A DNA stretch of 64,000 nt from an uncultured Eubacteriales bacterium (GCA_949294665.1 CASFID010000059.1:31831-95830), one strand, 5' to 3'. Shown: positions 54,826 through 63,916, counted from the stretch's first letter. Notes: generated by a model from the letters alone, not told the origin. Translations and numbers: made by a program.

Positions 54826-57684
54826 TTAATCTCCTGCTATCTCGCTTCCGAGATCGGCTGCCTTTCCTGTGATCAGTTCTTCTGCAAGATCCGGGTTGAA
54901 ATAGATCTGCGCCACATCCCGGCCTATCTCTGATGCATATCCCGAGTTATATCCGTAGGCGATACGCGTCGCAATGGCGATCTCCGGCGAATCTGCCGGC
55001 GCATATCCGACGAACAGAGCGTGATCTGGATGCAGTGAATTCTGCTGCGCAGTTCCTGTCTTGCCTGCCATGGTGAAGTCGAGTCCCGAGAAAGTAGCAT
55101 GGCTGCTTACCATCCGCTCCATCCCCTGATGGAGCATGTCCCACGTAGAGGGACTGACATCGTCCATCGTGCTCACGACCTCCGCCTCGTTATCCCGGAG
55201 AAGATTGCCCTCCGAATCTGTGATCTTATCTACCAGTGTCAGGTCATAGACTGTCCCGCTGTTCGCCACAGCCGTAACATATCTGTTTAACTGGCTTACC
55301 GTGAAGTTATTCGTACCCTGTCCGATGGCAGACTGCACGGAATACTCGTCTGATATCTCGGGCTCAGCCTCGTCGATCTCCAGTCCCGATTTCTCTCCCA
55401 GTCCATACATCCGCGCGTATTTTGCAAGACGGTCCGTGCCCAGACTGCTGTCGTAATTGCCGTCGGAATCAAGGCCCAGCTCATAACCGACTGTATAGAA
55501 AAAGATGTTACAGGAATTCTCGATCGCTCCTACAACGTCTAGAGCGCCGTGTCCGCTTGGATAGATCCAGCATCTCGGGCTTGGAGTAACAGTCGTAAAC
55601 TCACCGTCGCAGAACACGGTCGTATTCTTGTCTACGATTCCCTCTTCAAGTCCGGCCGTAGCCGACACCATCTTGAACGTAGAGCCGGGCGCTGTCTTCT
55701 CCTGTGTGGCCCTGTTGTAGAACGTCCTTGCCGTTCCGGTATTCAACTGATTATAATAGGCGGAATCCATCGTATTCGCAAGCCTGTTATTATCATATCC
55801 GGGATAGGACACACACGCGAGCACATCTCCGGTATCGGGATCTGTCACTACAAGACCGCCGGAACAGGGTTCCAGCGCAAGCTGTCCCGGCGTGATCTGG
55901 AGTGATTCTATCTTATTCTGAAGCCAGGAGAAAGAATCGACGGAACCGCTTAAAAGCCCCTTGTAAGTGTCCTCATCCATAGGAAGGACCTCCTGCTCAT
56001 ACACGATCGCACAGATCTGCGTACCGGTGATACTCCCTGATTTTATAAGATATTTATAGAGAAGTTTGTCGAAATTGCTGTCCTGGCTCAAATATTCTTC
56101 GAGAAAGGTCAGAAGTTCTCCATAGATCTCCTCCGAGCTTGAGTAAGTGCTGCTTCCGAGTCTTGTCGTATCTACCCAGTTCTGGGATATTGCATAGTTC
56201 AGATACGTGTACAGGTTGATCGTCTCATCCGACGTCCACGCGATGTATGTCTCGTCTGCCTCATCGATCTCATCTGCTATGAGGATGCCCGCACTGTTCG
56301 TCAGAAGATCGCGATAGATATAGGACATGTAGGCCTGCATCTCGTCTGAAAGATCACGGTAGGCGGGTGCGTCAGGATTCCGGAGCTGCTCCATGATATC
56401 GGCGAGCACGGATTCCCTCTTCCTCTGAAAAACGGAATACACTTCTTTTTCCGCAGTGCCTGCATCGTCTCTCCCAAAATGGTCCATATCGATCACTTCG
56501 TTATCGATAAATGCATGGTAAGCATCACTCACGGGTATGATGATGTCGCTGGCATCCGCCTCGCGGGAAGGATCATACTCCAGTATGTTGCTCAGCTTAC
56601 TCAGAAGAATACCCGCAATCTTCTCCTCAAGCAGACGATATGCGCTGATCTGCAGATCTTTATCGATTGAAAGATAGACGTCGTTTCCGGCTTTTGGCTC
56701 CGTCGTGCTGACGACCTCGATCACTTTTCCGAGATTGTCCACATAGAACGTAGCCTTCCCTTTTTCGCCCTGGAGCGTGCTGTCATATGCCTGTTCAATT
56801 CCGGTCTTGCCCACAATATCAGAAAGGGAATAACGTTTTTTGTCCTCATCGCTGAGGGCATCGTACTCCTCCTGCGATATCTGTCCTGTATATCCGATGA
56901 TCGATGCAAAGTATTCTCCGTCGGGATAACGGCGCAGCGAAGCCTCTTCGACGTCCACACCCGTCAGGGAATCCTGATTCTCCATGATCGCAGCCACCGT
57001 CTCATCGCTCACATCAGAGGCGAGAGTAGTAGACAAATACTGCTGGTAGCTGTTAAGTCCCATAGCGTACCGCATATTTACCATCTTCAGGATATAGGCC
57101 GGATCCGCATTCGAGTCGTCAAGGCCGTATCTCTCCGAGCAGAGATAATGTATGATCTCCGCTGCCGACTGATTCTTCTGATCTTCGTCAAGATCATCCG
57201 TATAGGACTCTCCGTAGACATCCGCTACAAACCGCAGGCGCAGCGTCTCATTCGTCTCTGCGAACCGGTATTCGCCCGATGAATCCAGTATGATCCCGAA
57301 ACTGTCGATCACCGAATCACCGTTTTTCTCCACAATGGCGAGCACCTTATCCAGCGTTTCGTTGAGCAGCTCATTCTTCTCCTCTGTGCCTGTGTCTGTC
57401 GGGATGGTATCCTCTATCGTCACAGAATATGCGAGTTCGTTGTATGCGATCAGATTGCCGTTCCTGTCATATATGTTCCCGCGCGTTGCGGTGATCTCAT
57501 TCGTTCTTCTGATCTGCAGTTCATAGTTCTCCAGATAATCCTCACCCCTTACGATCTGCAGATAGAAGAGACGCCCGATCAGAGTGAGCGATGTTATGCA
57601 GAATACAAGGATAAGCACTACAAGTCTGGATTTCATAATGTATTCTATTGCTTCTTTTATTTTCTCAATGATTTCTCTAAACAA
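54826..57684 (-). CDS. mrdA: Penicillin-binding protein 2, large form
   Basis: A 952-residue class B transpeptidase for side-wall synthesis. One N-terminal membrane anchor (SRLVVLILVFCITSLTLIG) is followed by a dimerisation domain with RGNIYDRNG. The catalytic domain has STFK (about residue 668), SCN (724) and KTG (875). An extra block of about 240 residues (362-605) separates DLQISAYRLLEEK from the catalytic GGLVVTDPDTGDVLA. The best start is a TTG behind AAAAGGAG, overlapping mreD by eight bases; the frame is open 23 codons further. Confidence 0.92.
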   Translation of the reverse strand: MFREIIEKIKEAIEYIMKSRLVVLILVFCITSLTLIGRLFYLQIVRGEDYLENYELQIRRTNEITATRGNIYDRNGNLIAYNELAYSVTIEDTIPTDTGTEEKNELLNETLDKVLAIVEKNGDSVIDSFGIILDSSGEYRFAETNETLRLRFVADVYGESYTDDLDEDQKNQSAAEIIHYLCSERYGLDDSNADPAYILKMVNMRYAMGLNSYQQYLSTTLASDVSDETVAAIMENQDSLTGVDVEEASLRRYPDGEYFASIIGYTGQISQEEYDALSDEDKKRYSLSDIVGKTGIEQAYDSTLQGEKGKATFYVDNLGKVIEVVSTTEPKAGNDVYLSIDKDLQISAYRLLEEKIAGILLSKLSNILEYDPSREADASDIIIPVSDAYHAFIDNEVIDMDHFGRDDAGTAEKEVYSVFQRKRESVLADIMEQLRNPDAPAYRDLSDEMQAYMSYIYRDLLTNSAGILIADEIDEADETYIAWTSDETINLYTYLNYAISQNWVDTTRLGSSTYSSSEEIYGELLTFLEEYLSQDSNFDKLLYKYLIKSGSITGTQICAIVYEQEVLPMDEDTYKGLLSGSVDSFSWLQNKIESLQITPGQLALEPCSGGLVVTDPDTGDVLACVSYPGYDNNRLANTMDSAYYNQLNTGTARTFYNRATQEKTAPGSTFKMVSATAGLEEGIVDKNTTVFCDGEFTTVTPSPRCWIYPSGHGALDVVGAIENSCNIFFYTVGYELGLDSDGNYDSSLGTDRLAKYARMYGLGEKSGLEIDEAEPEISDEYSVQSAIGQGTNNFTVSQLNRYVTAVANSGTVYDLTLVDKITDSEGNLLRDNEAEVVSTMDDVSPSTWDMLHQGMERMVSSHATFSGLDFTMAGKTGTAQQNSLHPDHALFVGYAPADSPEIAIATRIAYGYNSGYASEIGRDVAQIYFNPDLAEELITGKAADLGSEIAGD

Positions 57685-58210
57685 ATTTACTGGCACTCCT
57701 TTTCTCTTCTGCCTCCAGCTTATGATTGATAAACAGGAGGAGCGGGTAGACAATGAGAGTGATCACGATCGTATAGATGGTCTCCGGAATAATAATGCGG
57801 TTCAGGTAGTACAGGAAATTAAAATCGCTCCTGAGCAAAAATGTCAGTATATAGACGACAAGTCCGTATGCCAGATCGCTCCCTGCGATCAGAAACAGCG
57901 GAAGCTTGATATCTTCGTCAAAATATATCTGCTCGAACAAACCGTTGATATATCCTGCCAGGAGGTATATCAGCGCATAAAAGCCTATCATTTCCCCGGA
58001 CTGTATATCTGTCAGAAGTCCTGAGAAAAATCCGACGAGCATTCCCTCCCGCGGACCTCTCATAAATCCGAAAGAGGCTGTAACGATCATCATAAAATTG
58101 GGTTTGATCCCCGCGATCTCAAGGGAAGGAAACACCGCTGTCTGAAGTAGATATGCGGCGATTATGATGACCGCCGTCACCAGGATCCTTTTTATTTTGA
58201 TTGATTTCAT
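57677..58210 (-). CDS. mreD: Rod shape-determining protein MreD
   Basis: A 177-residue membrane protein with five to six membrane segments. LLQTAVFPSLEIAGIKPNFM and FGFMRGPREGMLVGFFSGLL are the MreD pattern. It forms part of the elongasome with MreC and MreB. Confidence 0.92.
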   Translation of the reverse strand: MKSIKIKRILVTAVIIIAAYLLQTAVFPSLEIAGIKPNFMMIVTASFGFMRGPREGMLVGFFSGLLTDIQSGEMIGFYALIYLLAGYINGLFEQIYFDEDIKLPLFLIAGSDLAYGLVVYILTFLLRSDFNFLYYLNRIIIPETIYTIVITLIVYPLLLFINHKLEAEEKRSASKFV

Positions 58211-58243
58211 AAATAGCTGCTCCTCTGGTCATACATTTACGCC

Positions 58244-59116
58244 TTACTCTTCTGTCTTTTCCTCTCCTGTCAGTTCCGCTTTTGTCGTTGTGATCACAAG
58301 CACTTCCTGGATATTCCTGAAATCGACGGCCGGGATGATATATCCCGATCTTGTCAGGTTATTGGAGTCCACATTGATCTCGCTGATGGATCCGATCAGG
58401 ATACCCTGCAGATATTTGTCGCTTATATAGGAGGTTACGATCTGATCCCCGACCGCCACCACGTTGTCGTTGTTTTCCATCTGGTCAAACGCGATCTGTC
58501 CGCTGCTCATCAGAGAGAGATTGCCGCTTACGATACAGGTGTCGGATGTGGAGAGCACCATACCGCTTATATTTGTGGAATCATCGATAATAGAGCGAAC
58601 CTTCGCCCAGGTTGGCCCCACCTCCGTGACGATCCCGACAAGCCCGCTTCCCGCAAGCACATTCATATCAACTGCGATCCCGTCCATAGTCCCTTTGTCG
58701 ATCGTAAAAGTATTGAACCAGTTTCCCGAATCTTTTCCGATAACATGGGCGGCCGTCTTTTCGTATTCGGCATAATTCTGATCCAGCTGATAGAGTTCCT
58801 GGAGACGCTCATACTCATAGCTTTCCTCCTGCAGATAATTATTCTCCGTCGTAAGCGCGTCCACCTGCTCCTGCAGTTTCTTATTCTCATCCTGAAGCTG
58901 CTGGAGAGTCGAAAAATTATCTTTCATATCCCCAAGCCATCCTCCGATATGATTGATCCCCTGCTGAAGGGGTATCACCGTTACATTCGCCAGAACTTTA
59001 AATGGTCCTGCCGCAATATCCGAAAATGATGAGAGCACCATCATCAGCGCACAGAAGACTGAAAGTCCGATCAGTATATATCTGTTTGTATGTGATGTCT
59101 GATTCTTTTTCTTCAT
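58244..59116 (-). CDS. mreC: Rod shape-determining protein MreC
   Basis: A 290-residue protein with a membrane anchor (YILIGLSVFCALMMVLSSFS), a coiled coil (LQQLQDENKKLQEQVDALTT) and the extracellular beta domain (GTMDGIAVDMNVLAGSGLVG). AGGTGG precedes the ATG, which overlaps the mreB stop by one base (TAATG). Confidence 0.95.
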   Translation of the reverse strand: MKKKNQTSHTNRYILIGLSVFCALMMVLSSFSDIAAGPFKVLANVTVIPLQQGINHIGGWLGDMKDNFSTLQQLQDENKKLQEQVDALTTENNYLQEESYEYERLQELYQLDQNYAEYEKTAAHVIGKDSGNWFNTFTIDKGTMDGIAVDMNVLAGSGLVGIVTEVGPTWAKVRSIIDDSTNISGMVLSTSDTCIVSGNLSLMSSGQIAFDQMENNDNVVAVGDQIVTSYISDKYLQGILIGSISEINVDSNNLTRSGYIIPAVDFRNIQEVLVITTTKAELTGEEKTEE

Positions 59117-60141
59117 TATCTTAACCACCTGTAATCTTCATCCAACATAGAATATGTGAGTCTCTTATAGCAGTCACGGTCGAGGATGATCTTCTGAAGT
59201 CCTTTTACCGCACAGAGCTGCGGCTCTGCGACTGTCATGACAGGAAGGCCGATACTCTCCTGCAGGTATGTAGGAAGTCCTTTTAAATTCGCCATCCCCC
59301 CTGTCAGACATATGCCTTTCTCCTCGATCGCCCGGCGTACGTCCGGCGGCGTCCTCTCAAGCATGGAGCGGATCGCGCGCACGCATTCTTCGAGAGGATC
59401 CTTCATCGCGGCTCTCACCAGGCTGATCGTCACGTCCGTCTGCGCCGGGACGCCTGAGACCAGATCTCTGCCGGAGACATTGATAGAGCTTCCCGTGCTC
59501 TGTTCAAAGACGCCGAACTCTCTTCTTAACCGCTCTGCCGTGAGCGTACCGATCAGAAATTCCTGATTATGCCGGACAAGTCCCGCGATCGCCTGATCAA
59601 AATCCTCCCCGCCTGTCTTGAGAAGCCGGTTCATGACCATACCGCCCAGAGAGAGGACTGAAAGTTCTGTCGTACTCCCCCCGAGATTGGCCACAAAAAT
59701 CCCCTTTTCATTCAGGACGTCCAGTCCGAATCCCATCGCATCGGCGAGCCCTCTCTCTACGATACGGACAGATTTTGCCCTGGCCTCCGAGTGAAATACG
59801 AGATCGTAAAATGCCTTTTTCTCAACCTCCGTCACATCTGTCGGAACGGCTATGACATACTGCGATCCCCAGGCAGGCTTCCTGTCTGTCCCAAGAAGGC
59901 TTCCGAGAAGATACTGCATGTCGTCAAAATGAGCGATAACCCCGTCTTTCATAGGAAAGATCACCCGGATATCCCCGGGAGCTTTCTCGTACATACTGTA
60001 TGCCTCGTCTCCCGCAGCAAAAATATACCGTTTATTTTTCATTGCTATGGCGTTCTTCTCCCACCATATTCTGTTCTTCTTTTTGTCAAACACCTTGATC
60101 TCATATGTCCCCAGATCAAGCCCGTAAACATTCCCCGCCAT
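59116..60141 (-). CDS. mreB: Actin-like cell shape protein MreB
   Basis: A 341-residue MreB/Mbl. DLGTYEIKVFDKKK replaces the usual phosphate-1 loop, FVANLGGSTTELSVLSLGG is the phosphate-2 loop and CLTGGMANLKGLPTYL the adenosine motif. Polymers guide side-wall synthesis. The first loop is more divergent than usual (DLGTYEIKVF instead of DLGTANTLVY). Confidence 0.94.
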   Translation of the reverse strand: MAGNVYGLDLGTYEIKVFDKKKNRIWWEKNAIAMKNKRYIFAAGDEAYSMYEKAPGDIRVIFPMKDGVIAHFDDMQYLLGSLLGTDRKPAWGSQYVIAVPTDVTEVEKKAFYDLVFHSEARAKSVRIVERGLADAMGFGLDVLNEKGIFVANLGGSTTELSVLSLGGMVMNRLLKTGGEDFDQAIAGLVRHNQEFLIGTLTAERLRREFGVFEQSTGSSINVSGRDLVSGVPAQTDVTISLVRAAMKDPLEECVRAIRSMLERTPPDVRRAIEEKGICLTGGMANLKGLPTYLQESIGLPVMTVAEPQLCAVKGLQKIILDRDCYKRLTYSMLDEDYRWLR

Positions 60142-60186
60142 ATCTGATCCACCCCTTATCGTTGATACTTTTGTCCTGCATCCCTG

Positions 60187-60885
60187 TCATTGAAAGAGCC
60201 CTTTCTCTTTCATACTGACAAAGCGGTTATCTCCTATGATGATATGATCCAGAAGTCCGATGCCGATCAGCATCCCCGCCTCGTACACTCGTCTTGTGAT
60301 CTTTATATCCTCCCTGCTCGGGGCGGGATCGCCGCTCGGATGATTGTGCAGAAGGATGATATAGGAAGCGCCTTTCTGGAAAGCCTCGATGAACAGTTCC
60401 CTCGGGGATATCAACGCCATATCCACTGTTCCTGTAGAGACGTCGCTTTCAGAGATAAGCCTGGAGCGAGTATCCAGAAGGAGCAGCTTGAGGACCTCGC
60501 GTTTTCTGTGCCGCATATCTTCCATATAATACCTTGCAATTGTCTGGGGAGAAGAAAAATCAAGTGCTGAAGATGCGGTCTCTTTTGCCATGCGTTTGGA
60601 CAATTCGCACAGACAACGTATCTGGATCGCTTTCACCCTCCCGATCCCCCGAACCTTCATAAGCCGTTCCATACTCCACTGATGGATATCCGTCAATCCC
60701 GTCCTGCCCGGTCCGGGATGCAGAAGTCTCCGTGCCAGTTCAAGCGAATTCTCCCCTCTTGTCCCGGTTCTCAAGATTACGGCAAGAAGTTCGGCGTCCG
60801 TGAGATTCTCCGCCCCGAAACGTTCACATTTCTCATAGGGCCGTTCGTCCTGATACATTTCTTTGATCGTATTGCTCTCTTTCAT
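60187..60885 (-). CDS. radC: RadC family (JAB/MPN) protein
   Basis: A 232-residue protein with an HhH-like N-terminal part (AELLAVILRTGTRG and LMKVRGIGRVKAIQIRCLCE) and a JAMM metalloprotease-like domain with HNHPSGDPAPSREDI. Located before mreB, as in Bacillus ysxA. Its biochemical role is unsettled. The ATG at 60885 begins MKESNTIKEMYQDERPYEKC. Confidence 0.94.
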   Translation of the reverse strand: MKESNTIKEMYQDERPYEKCERFGAENLTDAELLAVILRTGTRGENSLELARRLLHPGPGRTGLTDIHQWSMERLMKVRGIGRVKAIQIRCLCELSKRMAKETASSALDFSSPQTIARYYMEDMRHRKREVLKLLLLDTRSRLISESDVSTGTVDMALISPRELFIEAFQKGASYIILLHNHPSGDPAPSREDIKITRRVYEAGMLIGIGLLDHIIIGDNRFVSMKEKGLFQ

Positions 60886-60927
60886 AGATGATCTTCCGAT
60901 CGGCGCGATGATACAATACAACGATTT

Positions 60928-60956
60928 ATTTTAGCACAATTTAAAATCTGTGTATA
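60928..60956 (-). promoter_or_regulatory. Candidate promoter of the radC-mre-min cluster
   Basis: On the minus strand TATACA, 17 bases, TAAAAT. An AATCTGT/ACAGATT hairpin (60945-60951/60963-60969) overlaps its -35 side and may end the flavoprotein transcript. Confidence 0.45.
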
Positions 60957-61008
60957 GGCATTACAGATTAAAATTCTGTGAACTAAAGTCCCGCAAACGG
61001 TTCGTCCG

Positions 61009-62592
61009 TCACGGTGTCTGAGGCGCATACTCGCTTATAACAGCCTCCGCGATCTTCAGACCGTCCATCGCCGCAGAAGTGATCCCTCCCGCATACCCGG
61101 CGCCTTCCCCGCACGGATAGATCCAGGCAGCGGAGGATCTCAGGTCCGCTCCTCTTGTAATCCTTACCGGAGACGAAGTACGGCTCTCTACGCCTGAGAG
61201 AAGGACGTCAGGATCGGCAAATCCCCTGATCCTGCGGTCCATAGCCCGCATCCCGGTTTCCAGTGATTCCGCCAGTTCCTCATTGAAGATATTTCTTACG
61301 TCTCCAAATGTATAATGTCCTTTCATGTTCGGTCTTATGCCGCCGATCTCTGTTGTTTTTCTGTTCAGGCAGAAATCTTCAAATCTCTGGACCGGTATCC
61401 TCCCGTGTCCTGCCTCCCATGCGCGCTTTTCAAGCATTCGCTGAAAGCGGATACCGGCGAGCGGATGATCTGAGCCGTAATCCTGCGGCGTCACAGTCAC
61501 TATAACGGCGCTGTTGGCATTCTCACCGGCACGTCCGTGATAGCTCATCCCGTTTACAGCCAGAGCGCCCTCTTCGGAGGATGCGTTGACCACATATCCT
61601 CCGGGACACATGCAGAATGTGTACACGCCTCTTCCGTTGTCCAGTTTTTCCGCCATTTTGTAAGATGCGGCTGGGAGGGTTCCTCTTTCCTTTCTTCCGT
61701 ACATGTTCTGATCGATAAGGCTCTGTCTGTGTTCCACTCTCACGCCGACTGCAAATGACTTCGCCGTCATGTCCAGCCCGCGGTCATACAGCATCTGAAA
61801 CGTATCCCTCGCGCTGTGCCCGATGGCCAAAACCGCCGCGTCTGTGTGGATCTGCTCCCGGCCGTTGACCACGAGTATTTTTGCCTCCGGAATGATGTCC
61901 GTGACCTGACTGCGGAAGCAAAACTCACCGCCCATATCGATGATCGCGTTCCGCATCGACTCCACCACCCGGATAAGGACATCCGTCCCGATATGCGGCT
62001 TTTGCTCCCACAGGATATCCTCCGGCGCGCCGAACTGTACAAAAGTTTCCAGGACATATCTTCCCCGTCCGGCAGGATCTTTCACCAGGGTGTTAAGTTT
62101 TCCGTCCGAGAATGTACCCGCGCCGCCCTCTCCGAACTGAACATTGGAATCCGGATCCAGAATTCCGTCTTTCCAGAACCGCCCTACGTCTTTCGCTCTC
62201 TCTCTGACCGGCGCGCCTCTTTCGATCACGAGGGGCCGGAATCCCCTCCCGGCCAGAAGAAATGCGCAGAACAGGCCGGCAGGGCCGCTTCCGACAACGA
62301 CGGGACGGCCGCGCAGCTTTTTCTCTCCGTGTTCCGGCGCCTTGTACTGCGTCTGCGATACCCGCCTTGCCTTCCCTTTCGTCCGTTTTAATATCCGCTC
62401 TTCGCCGGCGGCAGTAATATCTATGGAATACGAATAATAGAGATCCGGTTTCTTTCTGGCATCCAGCGACCTTTTTCTTATCTGCCAGTGTATCAGTTCA
62501 TTTCTTGAAACATTCAGCGTCCGTAAAAGTTTTTTCTCCAACTGCTCCTCTGTATGGCCGACAGGGAGTTTCAACTGGTCAATGCGAAGCAT
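61009..62592 (-). CDS. FAD-dependent oxidoreductase (COG2509 type)
   Basis: A 527-residue flavoprotein. Its N-terminal 80 residues are a separate small domain (MLRIDQLKLPVGHTEEQLEK). The dinucleotide-binding motif VVGSGPAGLFCAFLLAG is near residue 98, and NVQFGEGGAGTFSDGKLNTL and the C-terminal YPCGEGAGYAGGI are family blocks. The substrate is not known. GAGAGG precedes the ATG. Single gene. Confidence 0.93.
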   Translation of the reverse strand: MLRIDQLKLPVGHTEEQLEKKLLRTLNVSRNELIHWQIRKRSLDARKKPDLYYSYSIDITAAGEERILKRTKGKARRVSQTQYKAPEHGEKKLRGRPVVVGSGPAGLFCAFLLAGRGFRPLVIERGAPVRERAKDVGRFWKDGILDPDSNVQFGEGGAGTFSDGKLNTLVKDPAGRGRYVLETFVQFGAPEDILWEQKPHIGTDVLIRVVESMRNAIIDMGGEFCFRSQVTDIIPEAKILVVNGREQIHTDAAVLAIGHSARDTFQMLYDRGLDMTAKSFAVGVRVEHRQSLIDQNMYGRKERGTLPAASYKMAEKLDNGRGVYTFCMCPGGYVVNASSEEGALAVNGMSYHGRAGENANSAVIVTVTPQDYGSDHPLAGIRFQRMLEKRAWEAGHGRIPVQRFEDFCLNRKTTEIGGIRPNMKGHYTFGDVRNIFNEELAESLETGMRAMDRRIRGFADPDVLLSGVESRTSSPVRITRGADLRSSAAWIYPCGEGAGYAGGITSAAMDGLKIAEAVISEYAPQTP

Positions 62593-62739
62593 ATGCCCTC
62601 TCCTTTTCTCCGTTCTTATCTGTCCTGCGCGTCAGCCTTTTGCCGGCACGCCGGATGCTGTCAAAGGGCAACGCCGAATATCGTAAAAAGGGCACAATCC
62701 GGTATCGTGCCGAATGACGCCATCAGGTTCCTTATTTAT

Positions 62740-62861
62740 GGGACAATCTCATTTCTTCCCAAAAGATTCCTTCGCGTTCTTTCTCCTTGTGTTGAGGTCT
62801 CATACCGCTCGGAATGGACGTGTTTTGGGAATTTGGGGAGTGTTACGGAATGGATTGTCCC
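62740..62861. other. Long imperfect hairpin, possible non-coding RNA
   Basis: GGGACAATC (62740-62748) pairs with GATTGTCCC (62853-62861). CATTTC/GGAATG extends it by six pairs with one G-U if read on the plus strand. Inside, CCCAAAA (62758-62764) pairs with TTTTGGG (62823-62829) and ATTCC with GGAAT. I cannot match it to a known RNA family. Confidence 0.5.
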
Positions 62862-62886
62862 TCTCCTATCTATTCCCCGCACAACA

Positions 62887-62933
62887 GAAAAAACCCGGAA
62901 AGCTAAGGTGCTGCCCTCGCTCTCTCGGGTCTT
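62887..62933 (-). terminator. Terminator-like stem
   Basis: On the minus strand ACCCG-A-GAGAGC pairs with GCTTTC-CGGGT, followed by TTTTTTC. It would end a minus-strand transcript coming from the AT-rich end. Confidence 0.55.
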
Positions 62934-63086
62934 TTATTCTCTATGTTACGCTATTCAATTTTGCCTCTTTTTGGATTATTGGCTTTGCCCTTCTACATAG
63001 TACGATAGACCCTGAAATGAGTATAGACTAAATCAAATTAATTGTAAATAGATTAGTCCTAATCCTCTCCAATTTCAATTTCAGGT

Positions 63087-63104
63087 TCTATAACTTAGAA
63101 TTTA
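63087..63104. repeat. Direct repeat copy A
   Basis: An 18-base sequence matching copy B (63338-63355) at 16 of 18 positions. The copies flank the small membrane protein gene; copy A overlaps its stop codon. Confidence 0.6.
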
Positions 63105-63304
63105 TCTGTTTTTCTCTTTTGTCTTTCATTCTCTAAAATGGTGATTGCAAATATTGCTATGCCAAACCCTATAATGCAGATTATTGTTCCGCTAAGTGAA
63201 ATACTTGAATTAATAAATCCAGTAAACCCATTTACCACAGCAAGTAATATGAAACAAATGCATATTACTAATGCACTCTTAGAGACCAAAGTATAATGCT
63301 TCAT
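63095..63304 (-). CDS. Small membrane protein, unknown
   Basis: A 69-residue protein with two membrane segments (about residues 10-30 and 37-57; SALVICICFILLAVVNGFTG and GTIICIIGFGIAIFAITIL) and a charged tail ENERQKRKTDKF. The ATG at 63304 is preceded by AAGGGTGG; a GTG three codons earlier lies within that site. AT-rich, unlike the rest of the window, and flanked by a direct repeat. No family recognised. Confidence 0.7.
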   Translation of the reverse strand: MKHYTLVSKSALVICICFILLAVVNGFTGFINSSISLSGTIICIIGFGIAIFAITILENERQKRKTDKF

Positions 63305-63337
63305 TTCTACCACCCTTTCAATTATGCAATTTACAAC

Positions 63338-63355
63338 TCGATAACTTAGGATTTA
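63338..63355. repeat. Direct repeat copy B
   Basis: Second copy of the 18-base repeat, upstream of the small membrane protein gene. The sequence before it on the minus strand (63455-63340) opens with ATG and MDKKKAIITLVLF but soon meets stops, so it may be a decayed gene. Confidence 0.6.
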
Positions 63356-63457
63356 ACGTTCCATTTCAAAAATCAAATCTATATTTTAATTTTACCATAC
63401 TCAGTCATATCTGTCGAAATAAAACCAACGTAATTATAGCCTTTTTCTTATCCATCA

Positions 63458-63838
63458 TTAAAACCCCAGCTTGTGCAGCAGAGCAACTACATCAGCGGCT
63501 TTCAAAACCTTGCTCATAGCGACAACCTTTTCATTGACAACAAGGGCAGGCATACTCATAACCCCGTATTCCATTATTTTCTGCATATCAGTAATGTATT
63601 CGGCCTCCAGGTCAAGTCCCATATCCTTTATCGCCTGCTTTGTGTATTCAAATTGTTCGTGACAGGATTTACAACCTGCCCCTAACACTTTGATACAGCA
63701 GATTTCTCCCTCTTTCAAATCAGGACAGCAATCGTTTGTAATGCTTTCTGCTTCGCTGGCAGCACAACCACAGCTGCAAGCGCAAGCAGGTGTTTTCTTT
63801 TCTTCTTCCTTTTTCTTTCCAAAGTTAAATAATGCCAT
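63458..63838 (-). CDS. Thioredoxin-like protein (TM0996/MTH895 type) with Cys-rich N-terminus
   Basis: A 126-residue protein. The C-terminal 80 residues have the redox motif GAGCKSCHEQ (Cys 56 and 59) and the cis-Pro segment MSMPALVVNEK. The first half is Lys/Glu-rich and carries eight further Cys (19, 21, 23, 25, 37, 38, 47, 48), which could bind metal or form extra disulfides. AGGAGG precedes the ATG by eight bases. Relatives often accompany a permease; none is visible. It lies in AT-rich DNA. Confidence 0.88.
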   Translation of the reverse strand: MALFNFGKKKEEEKKTPACACSCGCAASEAESITNDCCPDLKEGEICCIKVLGAGCKSCHEQFEYTKQAIKDMGLDLEAEYITDMQKIMEYGVMSMPALVVNEKVVAMSKVLKAADVVALLHKLGF

Positions 63839-63871
63839 AATAATAACCTCCTAAAATTAAAATAATCTCTC

Positions 63872-63916
63872 GGAATCTTAATCCCTTGACTTATAAGGGG
63901 TTTGGATTCCTTTTTT
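63872..63916 (+). terminator. Nested hairpin with T run upstream of the thioredoxin-like gene
   Basis: GGAATC (63872-63877) pairs with GATTCC (63905-63910), enclosing CCCTT/AAGGG, and TTTTTT follows on the plus strand. It is oriented to end a plus-strand transcript, though no plus-strand gene is seen; on the minus strand it would be a leader hairpin. Confidence 0.5.

Larger units (their letters stand above)
62593..63094. other. Gene-free structured stretch
   Basis: About 500 bases in which no frame shows convincing coding features; open frames on the plus strand begin inside the flavoprotein gene and lack ribosome binding sites. It contains the hairpin 62740-62861, a terminator-like stem at 62887-62933, and a weaker minus-strand GGCAC/GTGCC stem followed by CTTTTT (62685-62711). 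Composition becomes strongly AT-rich after about 63000. Confidence 0.6.

Noticed and set aside
62554-63031. Plus-strand open frames in the 62.6-63.0 kb stretch
   Set aside because: They begin inside the flavoprotein gene or lack ribosome binding sites, overlap the hairpins, and show no recognisable domain.
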